From contig CAZVKN010000016.1 in the NCBI GenBank assembly GCA_964627035.1, positions 8,092-72,091 on the forward strand: a stretch of 64,000 bases of DNA, written 5' to 3'. Each line of letters opens with the position of its first letter. The first letter of the stretch is position 1. The position numbers were made by a program, and so were the translations under genes. This document shows, one piece after another, positions 42,354 through 52,080 of the stretch. The notes beneath the pieces are model-generated. The model was not told the DNA's origin and searched no databases. It worked only from the letters and a program-made list of their open reading frames with translations. The stretch comes from CAZVKN01 sp964627035. Lineage in GTDB: Bacteria > Electryoneota > AABM5-125-24 > Hatepunaeales > Hatepunaeaceae.

Positions 42354-43208
42354 CTATAAATCCCTGATCCTTCTTCCTGCTGCCCATCCTGCTCCTGCTG
42401 CACCTATTATTATCCCTGTTATGGGAAACAGAGGCAAAAAATCCAGTGGAGTATTAATATCTATGCCCCATCCGAGCATTATTAACTTTGCCATACCGAC
42501 CGACATGATTGCCCCAAACAGTCCTGCGACCACCCCATAATAGAATCCTACCGCTACGAATGGACCCTTTACCATGCTGCGACTTGCACCGCAGAGCAGC
42601 AAGATATGTATGAAATCCTCCCGAGTGCGAATCGAACCGTAAACCGTCAGCACTGTGAATGTAAGCGATAGAATCAGTGCAATAGCAATTACGGCTATTA
42701 CTATTCGACTGCCACGCTTGTAGAAACGCTCTACTTGCGCTAAAAGTTCCCCCTGATACACGACATCGTCAACATACGGCAGTCCTTCAATGTGATTCGC
42801 AGTTGTCTGCCAACCGGAACCCGGATCCGAACCGGGCTTCAGCGTTGCCACCACCGACATCGGCAGCGGGTTGTATTCGAGTAGGTCAAGCACCTCGTCT
42901 CCAAACTGCTCGGCAAATCTTCGCGCAGCTTCCTCTTTGGAAATAAACTTGACCGAACCGACATTCGGTAAATTGTGAACCTGTTTTATTATCCCCATAA
43001 TAGCAGTAGAGTCCACCCCATCATCGAGGAAGGCTTCGATCTCAAACTTACCCAGCAGACCGTCAGTCCAGTCCTGAACCATTATGAACCCACGGATGGA
43101 GAACCCGCCCAATGTTAAAGTCGCTGACAGTGAGATCAGTGTAAGAAAACCGATGATTCCGAGATTCTGAAAGTTCCTGAATCCTTCCCGCAGCGAAAAT
43201 AGAATCAT
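42354..43208 (-). CDS. ftsX: Cell-division protein FtsX
   Basis: 284 residues. An N-terminal helix (IIGFLTLISLSATLTLGGFS) leads to an extracytoplasmic domain with the FtsX PVSV-like and DVEVFL-type strands (FEIEAFLDDGVDSTAI, VKFISKEEAARRF). Three C-terminal membrane helices follow (IVIAVIAIALILSLTFTVL, then VAVGFYYGVVAGLFGAIMS, then the last one near PITGIIIGAAGAGWAAG). It is the permease half of the FtsEX complex, which controls peptidoglycan hydrolases at the septum. It overlaps ftsE by 4 bases. Confidence 0.93.
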   Translation of the reverse strand: MILFSLREGFRNFQNLGIIGFLTLISLSATLTLGGFSIRGFIMVQDWTDGLLGKFEIEAFLDDGVDSTAIMGIIKQVHNLPNVGSVKFISKEEAARRFAEQFGDEVLDLLEYNPLPMSVVATLKPGSDPGSGWQTTANHIEGLPYVDDVVYQGELLAQVERFYKRGSRIVIAVIAIALILSLTFTVLTVYGSIRTREDFIHILLLCGASRSMVKGPFVAVGFYYGVVAGLFGAIMSVGMAKLIMLGWGIDINTPLDFLPLFPITGIIIGAAGAGWAAGRRIRDL

Positions 43209-43855
43209 GACACCATCCGTCCATCGTCCAACGTGATGATTCTCGGATTCAGCGATTCAAACCTCTCAGGCTGGTGCGTGGCAATAAGCATTGAAGTTCC
43301 ACTCAGGTTCAAATGATGAAGCAGCTCAATGATTTCACCGGATGTTTCGCTGTCAAGGTGACTTACCGGTTCATCAGCAAGCAGCACGAACGGCTCGTTG
43401 ACAATAGCGCGGGCAATTCCGGCTCGCTGTTGCTCACCTGCTGAAAGGGAAGTCGGTGCTGAATGAAGTTTGTGGGAGAGCCCTACCTGATTGAGTACCC
43501 GAAGTGCTCGTTTCTTTGGACTGGCTGTGAGAGAATTGTCACACAGGGCAGACAGACGTACATTTTCAAGCAGAGTCCTATCGGGCAGCAGCCTCGTATC
43601 CTGATAGACGATCCCCAGTCGCCTGCGCCATTTCGGCAGATGTCTTCTCTTTATTGTGGAAGAATAAAACTGCTCGAGTTCTATCTCCCCACTATCAGGA
43701 TAATGTTCAAGTGACAAAAGTCTGAACAGAGTGGTCTTACCCGCTCCTGTCTTGCCGACAAGAAGGATAAAATCACCGCTGTTGATGTCAAATGAAATCT
43801 GGCTGACACCGTTACCGGTTGGATAGCGATAGGAGACGTCTGACAACTTGACCAT
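43205..43855 (-). CDS. ftsE: Cell-division ATP-binding protein FtsE
   Basis: 216 residues. It is an ABC ATPase with Walker A GKTGAGKTT, Q-loop (GIVYQDTRLLPDRTLLENV), the signature LSAGEQQRAGIARA, Walker B FVLLADEPVSHLD and the H-switch ATHQ. This is the FtsE pattern, including the RLLPDRTLLENV segment. It is 4 bases upstream of ftsX in one operon. A repeat element (43891-44003) separates it from the methyltransferase gene. Confidence 0.94.
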   Translation of the reverse strand: MVKLSDVSYRYPTGNGVSQISFDINSGDFILLVGKTGAGKTTLFRLLSLEHYPDSGEIELEQFYSSTIKRRHLPKWRRRLGIVYQDTRLLPDRTLLENVRLSALCDNSLTASPKKRALRVLNQVGLSHKLHSAPTSLSAGEQQRAGIARAIVNEPFVLLADEPVSHLDSETSGEIIELLHHLNLSGTSMLIATHQPERFESLNPRIITLDDGRMVS

Positions 43856-43890
43856 TTTATTCCGATTGCCAATACTTTATTGTTTTGGGA

Positions 43891-44003
43891 GAGTCTCCGC
43901 TGTCAACCCGCCGCGGTTGACAGTCTAACTTGTGTAATATCTATCAGAAGGCTGTCAGGTGCGGCGACCTGACAGCAATTTAATTGCATTGTCAGCCAGA
44001 CTG
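43891..44003. mobile_element. Degenerate copy C of the paired-hairpin miniature element
   Basis: Both hairpins are perfect: CTGTCAACC-CGCCGC-GGTTGACAG (43900-43923) and GCTGTCAGGT-GCGGCG-ACCTGACAGC (43951-43976). The two loops are reverse complements of each other. The element ends in CAGACTG; the long terminal repeats seen at 29230 are eroded. It lies between ftsE and the methyltransferase gene, both on the minus strand. Confidence 0.75.
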
Positions 44004-44047
44004 CTGTCTCAAGCACAACTCCACAACAAATTGAATACTCTTTGCCA

Positions 44048-44821
44048 TTAATTCTTTCTCACAAGAAAATGTATCCGCGTGGATTGGCTGTGAGACGGAT
44101 TGCGGCTCTGTCCGTCAACTACTTCGATGATCTTGAAACCACTCTTCTCAACAGCGTCTATGATCTCGCTCTCACTGTAAATTTTCTGGCGATGGCACTC
44201 CACGATGCCCTTTGATGAATGCTCTTTAAATTGAATCGTGAATATGTTCTCCTGAATCTTCTCAGCAGCATCATAGTTCATTTTTCTGTGATACGTGTAA
44301 CCGAGCCCCTGTCCGGTTTCGCTGTGATTGTCAAAATATTTGAGTGAGTTCAGCTCAGTGCAGATGTCAAACAGAAACAGACCGTCCGGTACGAGAGCTG
44401 CATGTACATTCCTCAGAAAAGATTGCACAGATTTTAAGTCGAGAAGATAATTCAGTGAGTCATAAAGACAGACCGCACCTCTGAATATAGCAGAATAATC
44501 GAGTAAAGTGAACTCGCTGACGAAGAATTCAGGAGAATTGTCGAGTGACAGAGCTTTATTCCACGCAACCTCAATCATTTGCGGAGATTTATCAAAACCT
44601 ATCACCCGAAATCCACATGCAGCAAGAATGAGACTCATCGAGCCGGTTCCACATCCACACTCAAGCAGCGAAACCGAATCGGCATCGGACGGATGCGGAA
44701 GCCCGTGATCAGACATGATCGTTAAAGCAAAATTCACCCACTCGAGGTAGTCAACGTGCAACATGACCTGATCGTAAATCTTGGATAGAGCCTGATAAGG
44801 TTCGACTTCTAACGATGACAT
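44048..44821 (-). CDS. Class I SAM-dependent methyltransferase
   Basis: 257 residues. Motif I is LLECGCGTGSMSLIL, with the acidic residue after it in FRVIGFDKSPQMIEVA. Motif IV is AVCLYDSLNYLL. It resembles Methyltransf_25-type proteins. The N-terminal YQALSKIYDQVMLHVDY segment is typical of this group in FCB and Firmicutes genomes. It is encoded 14 bases after ftsZ, so it is likely co-transcribed, but a division role is not established. Substrate unknown. Confidence 0.85.
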   Translation of the reverse strand: MSSLEVEPYQALSKIYDQVMLHVDYLEWVNFALTIMSDHGLPHPSDADSVSLLECGCGTGSMSLILAACGFRVIGFDKSPQMIEVAWNKALSLDNSPEFFVSEFTLLDYSAIFRGAVCLYDSLNYLLDLKSVQSFLRNVHAALVPDGLFLFDICTELNSLKYFDNHSETGQGLGYTYHRKMNYDAAEKIQENIFTIQFKEHSSKGIVECHRQKIYSESEIIDAVEKSGFKIIEVVDGQSRNPSHSQSTRIHFLVRKN

Positions 44822-44835
44822 CCGGTCAACCCCGG

Positions 44836-46353
44836 TTATTCGCTAAAGTACCTGTCGTATGCCGGTTCACTGAGGTCTATTTTGTCAAACTCTTCCTGAG
44901 TTAGCTGCGACCTACCCTCCTGATGTGATTCGAACAGTGTCCGATAACTGTATTCGATCTGTCTTGAGACGGCTGCGTCGCTCTGTTCAGCATCAATTTG
45001 CTCTGATACTCCCACCGCTTCCGTTGCAGTTTCCGACTCACTCACTGCTGCAGCAGGATCTTCCTCAATAGCAATCAAATCACCCTGCTGAGGCTGTAAG
45101 TCATCCCATTCAACACGCGAATCCTCACCGTGAATTCCAGACGGTTCAGGATCAGTCACTGAAACCACTTGCAGCGTCGGTTCTGTGAATTGAGTATGCG
45201 GCTGTGGCTCCGGCTCAATTACCACCAATTCAGGTTCAACCACTTCTACAGTTTCAACCTCAGGATTTTCCGCTTGAGTACCGTCACCGTTTCCTGAAGG
45301 CGATTCTGTCGCGAGATCAGTTTCATGAAGTTCAATCTCAAGCTGTGTTTCATCAGGTGATTCACCGTTGTAGCCCAGACCGGTTGCTATGACAGTCACG
45401 ACAATCTCGTCGCCGACATTCTTGTCAATTGCAGTACCGAAAATAACATCAGCAGCACCTCCGGCTTCCTGTTGAATGACTTCACCGGCACGTTTCAGCT
45501 CTCTCATCTTCTCGCCCGGAGGATAGGTCACACCGAGTAACACCTTTTTAGCCCCTGCCATTGACACATGCTCGACCAAGGGACAATCAATCGCACGCTG
45601 AGCGGCAACGGCACCTCTATTCTCTCCGCTCGCCCGACCGATTCCCAATACAGCTCTTCCACCGCCACGCATGACCGTGCGGACATCGTTCAAGTCAGCG
45701 TTGATCTGACCCGGGACAGAGATCAAACCGGAGATGCCTCGCGTCGCCTCAGCAACTACGTTGTCCGCCAACAGCCAGGTCTCCTCAACTGTCAAATCAT
45801 CGTCATCGTTGAGGAGTTTCTCGTTCGGTATCACAACCAATGTGTCAACGAACTGTGACAGCTCCTCGATACCTCTCTCAGCCACAGCCATGCGGTTCGC
45901 ACCTTCAAAGATAAACGGCTTTGTGACGATTGCGACGATCAAAATATCCTTATTGACCTTTCGTGCAATCTGTGCTATGACAGGACCGGCACCGGTTCCT
46001 GTCCCGCCACCCATACCGATTGTGAGAAACAGAAGTTCTGTATCAACAAGTAGTTGTTCTATCTCCTTGACACTTTGTTCCGCAGATTTTCGCCCTACCT
46101 GCGAATCCGCACCTGCTCCGCGACCGCTTTCACCCAACTGGATCTTGATGGGTGCAAGATTTACATGGAGAGCCTGTTTGTCCGTATTAAGTACAACAAA
46201 CTCGACTCCGGAAACTCCCGATTCAATCATACGGGTGACAGTGTTACCTCCGCCACCTCCGATACCAAAAACCTGCATATACGCACCGACATCTGCCTTT
46301 TCCTCGACAATCGGTTCAGGTTCCCGGTAAAAACTAACTGCAATAGATGACAT
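44836..46353 (-). CDS. ftsZ: Cell-division GTPase FtsZ
   Basis: 505 residues, with GGAGAGGG before the ATG. The tubulin-like domain has FGIGGGGGNTVTRM, the signature GMGGGTGTGAGP and NDDDDLTVEETW. Residues 330-470 form a long acidic linker rich in Glu, Pro and Val (VEVVEPELVVIEPEPQPHTQ), longer than in Escherichia coli. The C-terminal peptide ends LSEPAYDRYFSE, which only loosely matches the usual IPAFLRK-type peptide that binds FtsA and ZipA. The ring-forming core is intact. The gene is 61 bases after ftsA. Confidence 0.95.
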   Translation of the reverse strand: MSSIAVSFYREPEPIVEEKADVGAYMQVFGIGGGGGNTVTRMIESGVSGVEFVVLNTDKQALHVNLAPIKIQLGESGRGAGADSQVGRKSAEQSVKEIEQLLVDTELLFLTIGMGGGTGTGAGPVIAQIARKVNKDILIVAIVTKPFIFEGANRMAVAERGIEELSQFVDTLVVIPNEKLLNDDDDLTVEETWLLADNVVAEATRGISGLISVPGQINADLNDVRTVMRGGGRAVLGIGRASGENRGAVAAQRAIDCPLVEHVSMAGAKKVLLGVTYPPGEKMRELKRAGEVIQQEAGGAADVIFGTAIDKNVGDEIVVTVIATGLGYNGESPDETQLEIELHETDLATESPSGNGDGTQAENPEVETVEVVEPELVVIEPEPQPHTQFTEPTLQVVSVTDPEPSGIHGEDSRVEWDDLQPQQGDLIAIEEDPAAAVSESETATEAVGVSEQIDAEQSDAAVSRQIEYSYRTLFESHQEGRSQLTQEEFDKIDLSEPAYDRYFSE

Positions 46354-46414
46354 TGCTTACCCTCTCCTTTTCTACTATGTATTTGAACGTTTTATTTTAA
46401 TTGCAATTCTATAT

Positions 46415-47671
46415 CTACATCTTTTTCTTAACCCATTTCTTCACACCCCCGAACAGACCCTTAACACCGCTTGGCTTCTCACCCTGCATATCACTCTCAG
46501 CAGCAATCATCTCCGCCTCCGACTCAAGACCATAGAGAACCAAACCTATGCAATTAGCCCATGACGGGTTGTTTACTCCGTTGGAAATCCCCTCAATACC
46601 GTGCGGGTAGCCGATGCGTGCATCACATCCGAAAATTTCCTCAGCCAGTGACTCCAAATCACCGAGTTGCGAACCACCGCCGGTGAGTACTAACCCACCT
46701 GAGAGCATTTTCTCCATTCCCGCCTCACTGATTTCCTTCAAGACCAGCTTCCTGAGAATCTCATCCATCCGTGCGAATATTATCTTGTTCAACTTATCGG
46801 GGTCAATCATTTTCTGCTGACCGGTGACCTTTACGGGTATCGCATCCGGCTCTATCGGAGGTGTGACACTCCCGTAATCTTTTTTCAGCTTCTCAGCATT
46901 GTATGATGACAGCCCGAGTTTTCTCGTCATATCACGTGTAATGTGCTGGGCACCCCACTTAAATGACTTAGTAAATCGAAGTGAGTCTTCATAAAACAGA
47001 GCCACATTTGTCGTCCCTGAACCCAGCTCAATCAAAGCTACACCAAGCTCTCGCTCATCATCTGTCAAAGTCGAATAACCGGCAGCAAACGGTGAAAACA
47101 CCAACTCCTTTACGCTCACATTGGCAAGCTGCAGCGCATTGACCAGATTCTGTATTTCATTGACCCCGGCGGTGATTATCTGAACCTCAGATTCCAGTCT
47201 CAAACCGGATGAGCCGACAGGATTCAGATCAATCGCTTTCTCGTCATCAACCTTAAACTCCTGTGGCAGTATGTGAAGAATTCTGCTATCTGATAGCATG
47301 ATCCGGCTTTTGGCATTCTCAAGCACACGATTAACATCTGCCGGTGTGATACGTGGTGTGATTTCCGCATCTCTTCCTCTGGAAACGGCAACAATGCCGT
47401 TACTTCTTACTGATTTCACATGCTCGCCGGATATGCTCACGTAGGCATCCTGTATCTTAACACCCGCCATCAATTCCGCTTCACTGATTGCGGCTCTCAA
47501 CGCTTCTGCAGTTCCGTCAATATTCCTGACAACGCCGTCACGAATTCCTTCTGAATCAGCCTGTCCGACTCCGAGCAGTCTGGCCTTTTGCCAGTCGAGC
47601 ACCTCAACGATAATTACGTTTATCGTATCGCTCCCGCAATCAATACCTACAATGAATCTTCTGTTTAACAT
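46415..47671 (-). CDS. ftsA: Cell-division protein FtsA
   Basis: 418 residues of the actin-like FtsA family. It has the phosphate-1 motif FIVGIDCGSDTINV, the SHS2 (1C) domain (AYVSISGEHVKSVRS), phosphate-2 (VALIELGSGTTNVALF) and adenosine motif GLVLTGGGSQL. The C-terminal amphipathic helix is basic (GGVKKWVKKKM), which would bind the membrane. It tethers FtsZ to the membrane. It is 44 bases after ftsQ and 61 before ftsZ. Confidence 0.95.
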   Translation of the reverse strand: MLNRRFIVGIDCGSDTINVIIVEVLDWQKARLLGVGQADSEGIRDGVVRNIDGTAEALRAAISEAELMAGVKIQDAYVSISGEHVKSVRSNGIVAVSRGRDAEITPRITPADVNRVLENAKSRIMLSDSRILHILPQEFKVDDEKAIDLNPVGSSGLRLESEVQIITAGVNEIQNLVNALQLANVSVKELVFSPFAAGYSTLTDDERELGVALIELGSGTTNVALFYEDSLRFTKSFKWGAQHITRDMTRKLGLSSYNAEKLKKDYGSVTPPIEPDAIPVKVTGQQKMIDPDKLNKIIFARMDEILRKLVLKEISEAGMEKMLSGGLVLTGGGSQLGDLESLAEEIFGCDARIGYPHGIEGISNGVNNPSWANCIGLVLYGLESEAEMIAAESDMQGEKPSGVKGLFGGVKKWVKKKM

Positions 47672-47715
47672 TTCCTTATCCTCCTACTCAGCTTTGAAAA
47701 CTGTATTAATTCGAT

Positions 47716-48621
47716 TTATAATTCCGTTCCGGTTATGATCATGTCAGGAAAACGGAGATCAACATACTTAAGATCAGCCGTTAGAAATTGACTTTGCTGT
47801 GTTAGAAAGCATTCCAGTTTTTCCCATGTCGCTTGGTCATACACACTGTCAACCTTCAGCTTCGCGCCGCAATGTCTGATCCGAATATTGTATCCATCAG
47901 AACTTTTCTCAATCTCACTTATCCGGTTGTACATGAATCTGTAATTGTCATGCAGCCAGTTGAGAATGGACAGCGCATCGGTATCTTCTATTTGATTCTC
48001 TGATGTCAATCTGTTTCCTGTCAGCAGAGGCAGGTCAACTACTTCCACATTATCTATCAGAGGAAACAGAACTCCTTCCCCATCCGTCAACATTACCTTT
48101 TCATCAACAATAAGCGCTATCGGATGTCTCTCTTCAACCACGATTTTCAGTTTGCCCGGCAATCTGGTGATAACACGTGACTGCCTGACCGATGGATGCA
48201 GATTCACACGTGCAGCGATGCTATCCTTACTCAACTTTATCAGATTCGCACCGATATTAACGCTTGCTATGTTAATCACTTCCTGCTCATTCAGTCTCTC
48301 AAGCCCAATCACCTCGATCCGATCCAACCTGCTCCAGATTGTTCCCGCAAGTAAGTTCAAGAAACCTCCCCACAAGAGAGACAGAAGCCAAACGGTGAAA
48401 GCTGCTCCGGTGACCAATGAAACAATCCAAATGATGATCTTAGATCGAACAATAATCTTTGCCTTTGAATTGTCATTTGAGCCGGTTGTGTAGTTTCCCT
48501 GTGCTATGGTCGAAGCTAAGCTCCTCGCTGAGGAATGTTTTGCCCTTCGCTTCCAATGTTTGTCCTGCCGGTTCAGGTCCTGAGGAATTCGATGAATCAT
48601 TGTACCGGTCTTACCGCTCAT
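47716..48621 (-). CDS. ftsQ: Cell-division protein FtsQ/DivIB
   Basis: 301 residues. The short basic cytoplasmic start is followed by a membrane helix (WIVSLVTGAAFTVWLLSLLW). A POTRA domain follows (LDRIEVIGLERLNEQEVINI, then IGANLIKLSKDSIAARV), then the FtsQ beta domain (VEERHPIALIVDEKVMLTDGE). It overlaps murB by 11 bases. The POTRA domain and position are the main evidence. Confidence 0.92.
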   Translation of the reverse strand: MSGKTGTMIHRIPQDLNRQDKHWKRRAKHSSARSLASTIAQGNYTTGSNDNSKAKIIVRSKIIIWIVSLVTGAAFTVWLLSLLWGGFLNLLAGTIWSRLDRIEVIGLERLNEQEVINIASVNIGANLIKLSKDSIAARVNLHPSVRQSRVITRLPGKLKIVVEERHPIALIVDEKVMLTDGEGVLFPLIDNVEVVDLPLLTGNRLTSENQIEDTDALSILNWLHDNYRFMYNRISEIEKSSDGYNIRIRHCGAKLKVDSVYDQATWEKLECFLTQQSQFLTADLKYVDLRFPDMIITGTEL

Positions 48622-49597
48622 ACCATCCCTCCGGGAATCCGACTGCTTTGACCTCCATTTCCAGTTCTATGTCGTGTCTTTCGTGCACCAACTGCTTCAG
48701 TTTAATGATTAGTGCCGCAATATCACCCGCTGAGCCTCCTTCATCATTTACAATGATATTAGCATGATCCGGAGAAACCCGAACTTTTCCGACACGCATT
48801 CCCTTGCCACCCAAGGACTCAATGAGTTTTGCTGCAAAGTGATCCGACGGATTCTTGAACACACTCCCGGCTGACGGCAGCACCATAACATTTCTCCTAT
48901 GCCGCTCTGCTATGGTGTCCTCCATCGCTCTGATCGCTTCGTCGGGTGAGCGATGTGGAAGCTTAAAACGAGCTTTCAGTACAATTTTATTGCGTAATGC
49001 CGACGCACTTCTATAATCGAAACCGACTTCATTCTTTGATAAATTGCTCATCTCTCCATCATAGTCCATCACATCAATATCAATCAGATAATCCGAAATA
49101 GACGCGCGGAATGCTCCGGCATTCATAACCAATGCACCCCCAACGCCACCAGATATACCTGCAAGTTTATCCCAATTCCCGCCCAATCCTGATTCAGCTG
49201 CGAACTTCACAGCATCATTCAGACAGACAGCAGAGCCAACTGTCAACATATCGTCGTCCACCTCCAAAGTTGCGCAACACTTCTTAAGATCAATAACGCA
49301 CCCTTTGAAACCTTCATCACTGACGAGGAGGTTAGTACCAAATCCAATGATGAATACCTGAATCGAATTTGCAATACAGAACTTCAAAGTTGCCGACAAT
49401 GCTGATTCATTCGTTGGATAGACATATAGCGAAGCCGGACCTCCTACCTTATATGACGTGTGCTTTGACAGTAGTTCATTTACAAGACAACGCACCTGAG
49501 CACTTGATCGAAGTTTTTGGGCTAATTCTTCCAGATTCTTATGATCTGTAAGATCTATCGTCTTGCTTTTTCTATATGTCGCTGCAACTGTCATCAC
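48611..49597 (-). CDS. murB: UDP-N-acetylenolpyruvoylglucosamine reductase
   Basis: 328 residues. This FAD enzyme makes UDP-MurNAc. Motifs are HTSYKVGGPASLYVYP, LLVSDEGFKGCVI, and GISGGVGGALVMNAGAF. The proton-donating serine is in LPSAGSVFKNP, and the end has GKGMRVGKVRVSPDHANIIVN. It overlaps ftsQ by 11 bases and lies 3 after murC. Confidence 0.95.
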   Translation of the reverse strand: MMTVAATYRKSKTIDLTDHKNLEELAQKLRSSAQVRCLVNELLSKHTSYKVGGPASLYVYPTNESALSATLKFCIANSIQVFIIGFGTNLLVSDEGFKGCVIDLKKCCATLEVDDDMLTVGSAVCLNDAVKFAAESGLGGNWDKLAGISGGVGGALVMNAGAFRASISDYLIDIDVMDYDGEMSNLSKNEVGFDYRSASALRNKIVLKARFKLPHRSPDEAIRAMEDTIAERHRRNVMVLPSAGSVFKNPSDHFAAKLIESLGGKGMRVGKVRVSPDHANIIVNDEGGSAGDIAALIIKLKQLVHERHDIELEMEVKAVGFPEGWYER

Positions 49598-49600
49598 AAC

Positions 49601-50989
49601 TCACATTGATTGTAATTTTGCTTTAACCTTTTCAACCAAGCTGTTGATTTCACCTGCACCCATTATCAATACCATATCCCCCGGTTGTAATAATTCATCC
49701 AGGTGGTCAACAACATCACCTCTCTTGGAAAAATAAAACGCTTGCTTATGACCTAAGCTTCTCGCAGCATCACTTATCAACTGACCTGTCACATTCTCTA
49801 TCGGTTTCTCACGTGCATGGAATATCGGCAGTGCAACGGCGACATCGGCAGTTAGAAGTACACGACCGAATTCTTTCGCCAAAACCTGAGTTCGGCTGAA
49901 CAGATGAGGCTGAAACAGTGCCACTATACGACGATTCCACCCCGATTTTGCCGCTGACAGTGTAGCAGCAATTTCCGAAGGGTGATGGGCGAAATCGGAC
50001 ACCAACAGATAATCGTTGAACGTTCCTACTATCTCGAATCTACGATGGACACCTTCAAACCGTTCAAGCCCATTCCGAATCGCCTTGAAGTCAATTCCCA
50101 ATTCATATCCAACAGCAACTGCTGCCAGAGCGTTCAACACATTATGTTTCCCCGGAAGAGGTAGGTTTATCTTACCTAATTGAATACCGTGTGCCTCCAC
50201 CGTAAACTGCGAATTGCCGGATTTATACTCAATATCTGTCGCTCTGATTTCCGCCTGTGGCAGCAGTCCATAGGTCACCATCGGTCGCTGAACCTGTGAC
50301 AGTATCGGATTGAGAGATGGCTCATCAAGACAGAGTATGACTCTCCCATAAAAGGGAACTGAATCTGCGAAATTGATGAACGCCTTTTCAAGCTCTGCGT
50401 AACTGTTGTTGTAGCATTCCAGATGGTCGTTATCAATATTTGTAATCACAACCATTGCCGGGCTGAGGCTGAGAAAAGACTGATCGTACTCATCAGCTTC
50501 TGTGACGATAAAATCACCTTTCCCCGAATAGACACCTCCGGAATAGTGCTTCAGCTTACCTCCGACAATCACAGAGGGATCAAGACCTCCTTCAATAAGC
50601 ACTTCACCCACAAGCGAGGTTGTGCTCGTTTTTCCGTGAGTCCCCGATATTGCAATCCCGGCTTTGACTCTCATCAGCTCCGCAAGCATCTCCGCTCTAC
50701 GGATGACCGGGATATTTCTTTTGCGAGCTGCAGCTATCTCGACATGATCTTGTGAAACGGCACTCGAATAGACCACCACCTCAGCATCACTGACATAATT
50801 CGCATCATGTCCGATGTAGATAGTCGCGCCAAGTTTTCTCAAACGTGTGACAATCGCACCTGAATTCAGATCACTGCCGGTTATTTGAAATCCAATGCTC
50901 AACAGGAACTCAGCGATTCCGCTCATCCCGGATCCTCCGATTCCGATCATGTGCAGCCGCTTAAACCTTTCTAAGAGAATATCTATCAT
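49601..50989 (-). CDS. murC: UDP-N-acetylmuramate-L-alanine ligase
   Basis: 462 residues. It adds L-Ala to UDP-MurNAc. Motifs are MIGIGGSGMSGIAEFL, the P-loop AISGTHGKTSTTSLV, DEYDQSFLSL and NIDNDHLECY, and the C-terminal HHPSEIAATL. It overlaps murG by 4 bases. It is the expected partner of MurD and MurE here; MurF is missing from the cluster. Confidence 0.96.
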   Translation of the reverse strand: MIDILLERFKRLHMIGIGGSGMSGIAEFLLSIGFQITGSDLNSGAIVTRLRKLGATIYIGHDANYVSDAEVVVYSSAVSQDHVEIAAARKRNIPVIRRAEMLAELMRVKAGIAISGTHGKTSTTSLVGEVLIEGGLDPSVIVGGKLKHYSGGVYSGKGDFIVTEADEYDQSFLSLSPAMVVITNIDNDHLECYNNSYAELEKAFINFADSVPFYGRVILCLDEPSLNPILSQVQRPMVTYGLLPQAEIRATDIEYKSGNSQFTVEAHGIQLGKINLPLPGKHNVLNALAAVAVGYELGIDFKAIRNGLERFEGVHRRFEIVGTFNDYLLVSDFAHHPSEIAATLSAAKSGWNRRIVALFQPHLFSRTQVLAKEFGRVLLTADVAVALPIFHAREKPIENVTGQLISDAARSLGHKQAFYFSKRGDVVDHLDELLQPGDMVLIMGAGEINSLVEKVKAKLQSM

Positions 50990-52080
50990 CTTATCAGTGT
51001 CAATATATCGGTGACTATTTCTTGCGCAGCATCTTCCTTTGCAAGCCTCTTCATATTCCCACTCATACTTTCCAGTTGATTCTTGTCAGACATCTTCTCA
51101 ATAGCTTCGGTTAATGATTCTACATTCAAATCTTTATTCAGCAGCAGCATTGCCCCGCCAGCTTGTTCGACCGAATGAGCATTTGCTTCCTGATGACCTT
51201 CTGCTGAATAAGGGAACGGTATCAGAATAGCCGGCAGCCCTATCATGGCTAATTCAGTCAGTGTCATCGCACCGCATCTCGATACGACAAAATCAGCGGA
51301 TCCATATGCAAAACTCATCTCTCGACTGTTAAAAAAACGCTCGATGATTATCCTCTTCTCTAATTGGTCAGGAACTTTCGTTGATCCATCCCAATGTTTA
51401 CCGGTCTGCCAGATGAGGTTATAACCCTCTTCCATTAGATCGTCTTTTATTTCGTTAATAACCTTGTCTATTGACAGTGCTCCCCCACTACCACCCGTAA
51501 CGAAAATTGTCAATCTTCCGGGATCAAGTTCAAATTGACTGTCCGATTGCGTTTCAGAAGCAGGTCTGAAGTTCGTTGGATTTCCCGTGACTAAAAATCT
51601 ATCCGCTGTGGCTTTAAGATGCTTCTGCGCATCCTTGAAGCCGAGATATATCCGCTTAGCATCTGATGCCATAAGCCTCGTCACCAATCCCGGATAGCTG
51701 TTCTGATCCTGCAACACGACAGGTCGTCGGATAATTCTTGCAGCCATGCAAGCCGGGAAAGCGGCAAATCCTCCTGTCCCTATCACCATCCGTACACGAT
51801 ATTTCAACAAATAGATAATCGCCTGAATAATTGACACCGGAATCATAAAGAGCAGTCTCATATTTTTCAGAGCCCTTCCACGGATAAGGGATGCTATCCA
51901 TACCGGATGGAACTCATATCCGTGTTCGGCTGCCAATCTTTGCTCCAGACTGTCATAGCCGCCTATGTAATGAACATCAATATCACTGTTTTGCCGTTTA
52001 ATCTCATCTGCGATTGCAATCGCCGGTGTGGCGTGACCACCCGTACCACCACCGGTAACAACCACGCACTTAGCACTCAT
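50986..52080 (-). CDS. murG: UDP-N-acetylglucosamine-lipid I transferase (MurG)
   Basis: 364 residues. It makes lipid II on the inner face of the membrane. Motifs are VTGGGTGGHATPAIAIADEI (UDP-sugar site N-domain) and IGTGGFAAFPACMAA, with the donor site VTGGSGGALSIDKVI and the FVVSRCGAMTLTELAMIGLP segment. It overlaps murC and ftsW by 4 bases each. Confidence 0.96.
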   Translation of the reverse strand: MSAKCVVVTGGGTGGHATPAIAIADEIKRQNSDIDVHYIGGYDSLEQRLAAEHGYEFHPVWIASLIRGRALKNMRLLFMIPVSIIQAIIYLLKYRVRMVIGTGGFAAFPACMAARIIRRPVVLQDQNSYPGLVTRLMASDAKRIYLGFKDAQKHLKATADRFLVTGNPTNFRPASETQSDSQFELDPGRLTIFVTGGSGGALSIDKVINEIKDDLMEEGYNLIWQTGKHWDGSTKVPDQLEKRIIIERFFNSREMSFAYGSADFVVSRCGAMTLTELAMIGLPAILIPFPYSAEGHQEANAHSVEQAGGAMLLLNKDLNVESLTEAIEKMSDKNQLESMSGNMKRLAKEDAAQEIVTDILTLIR

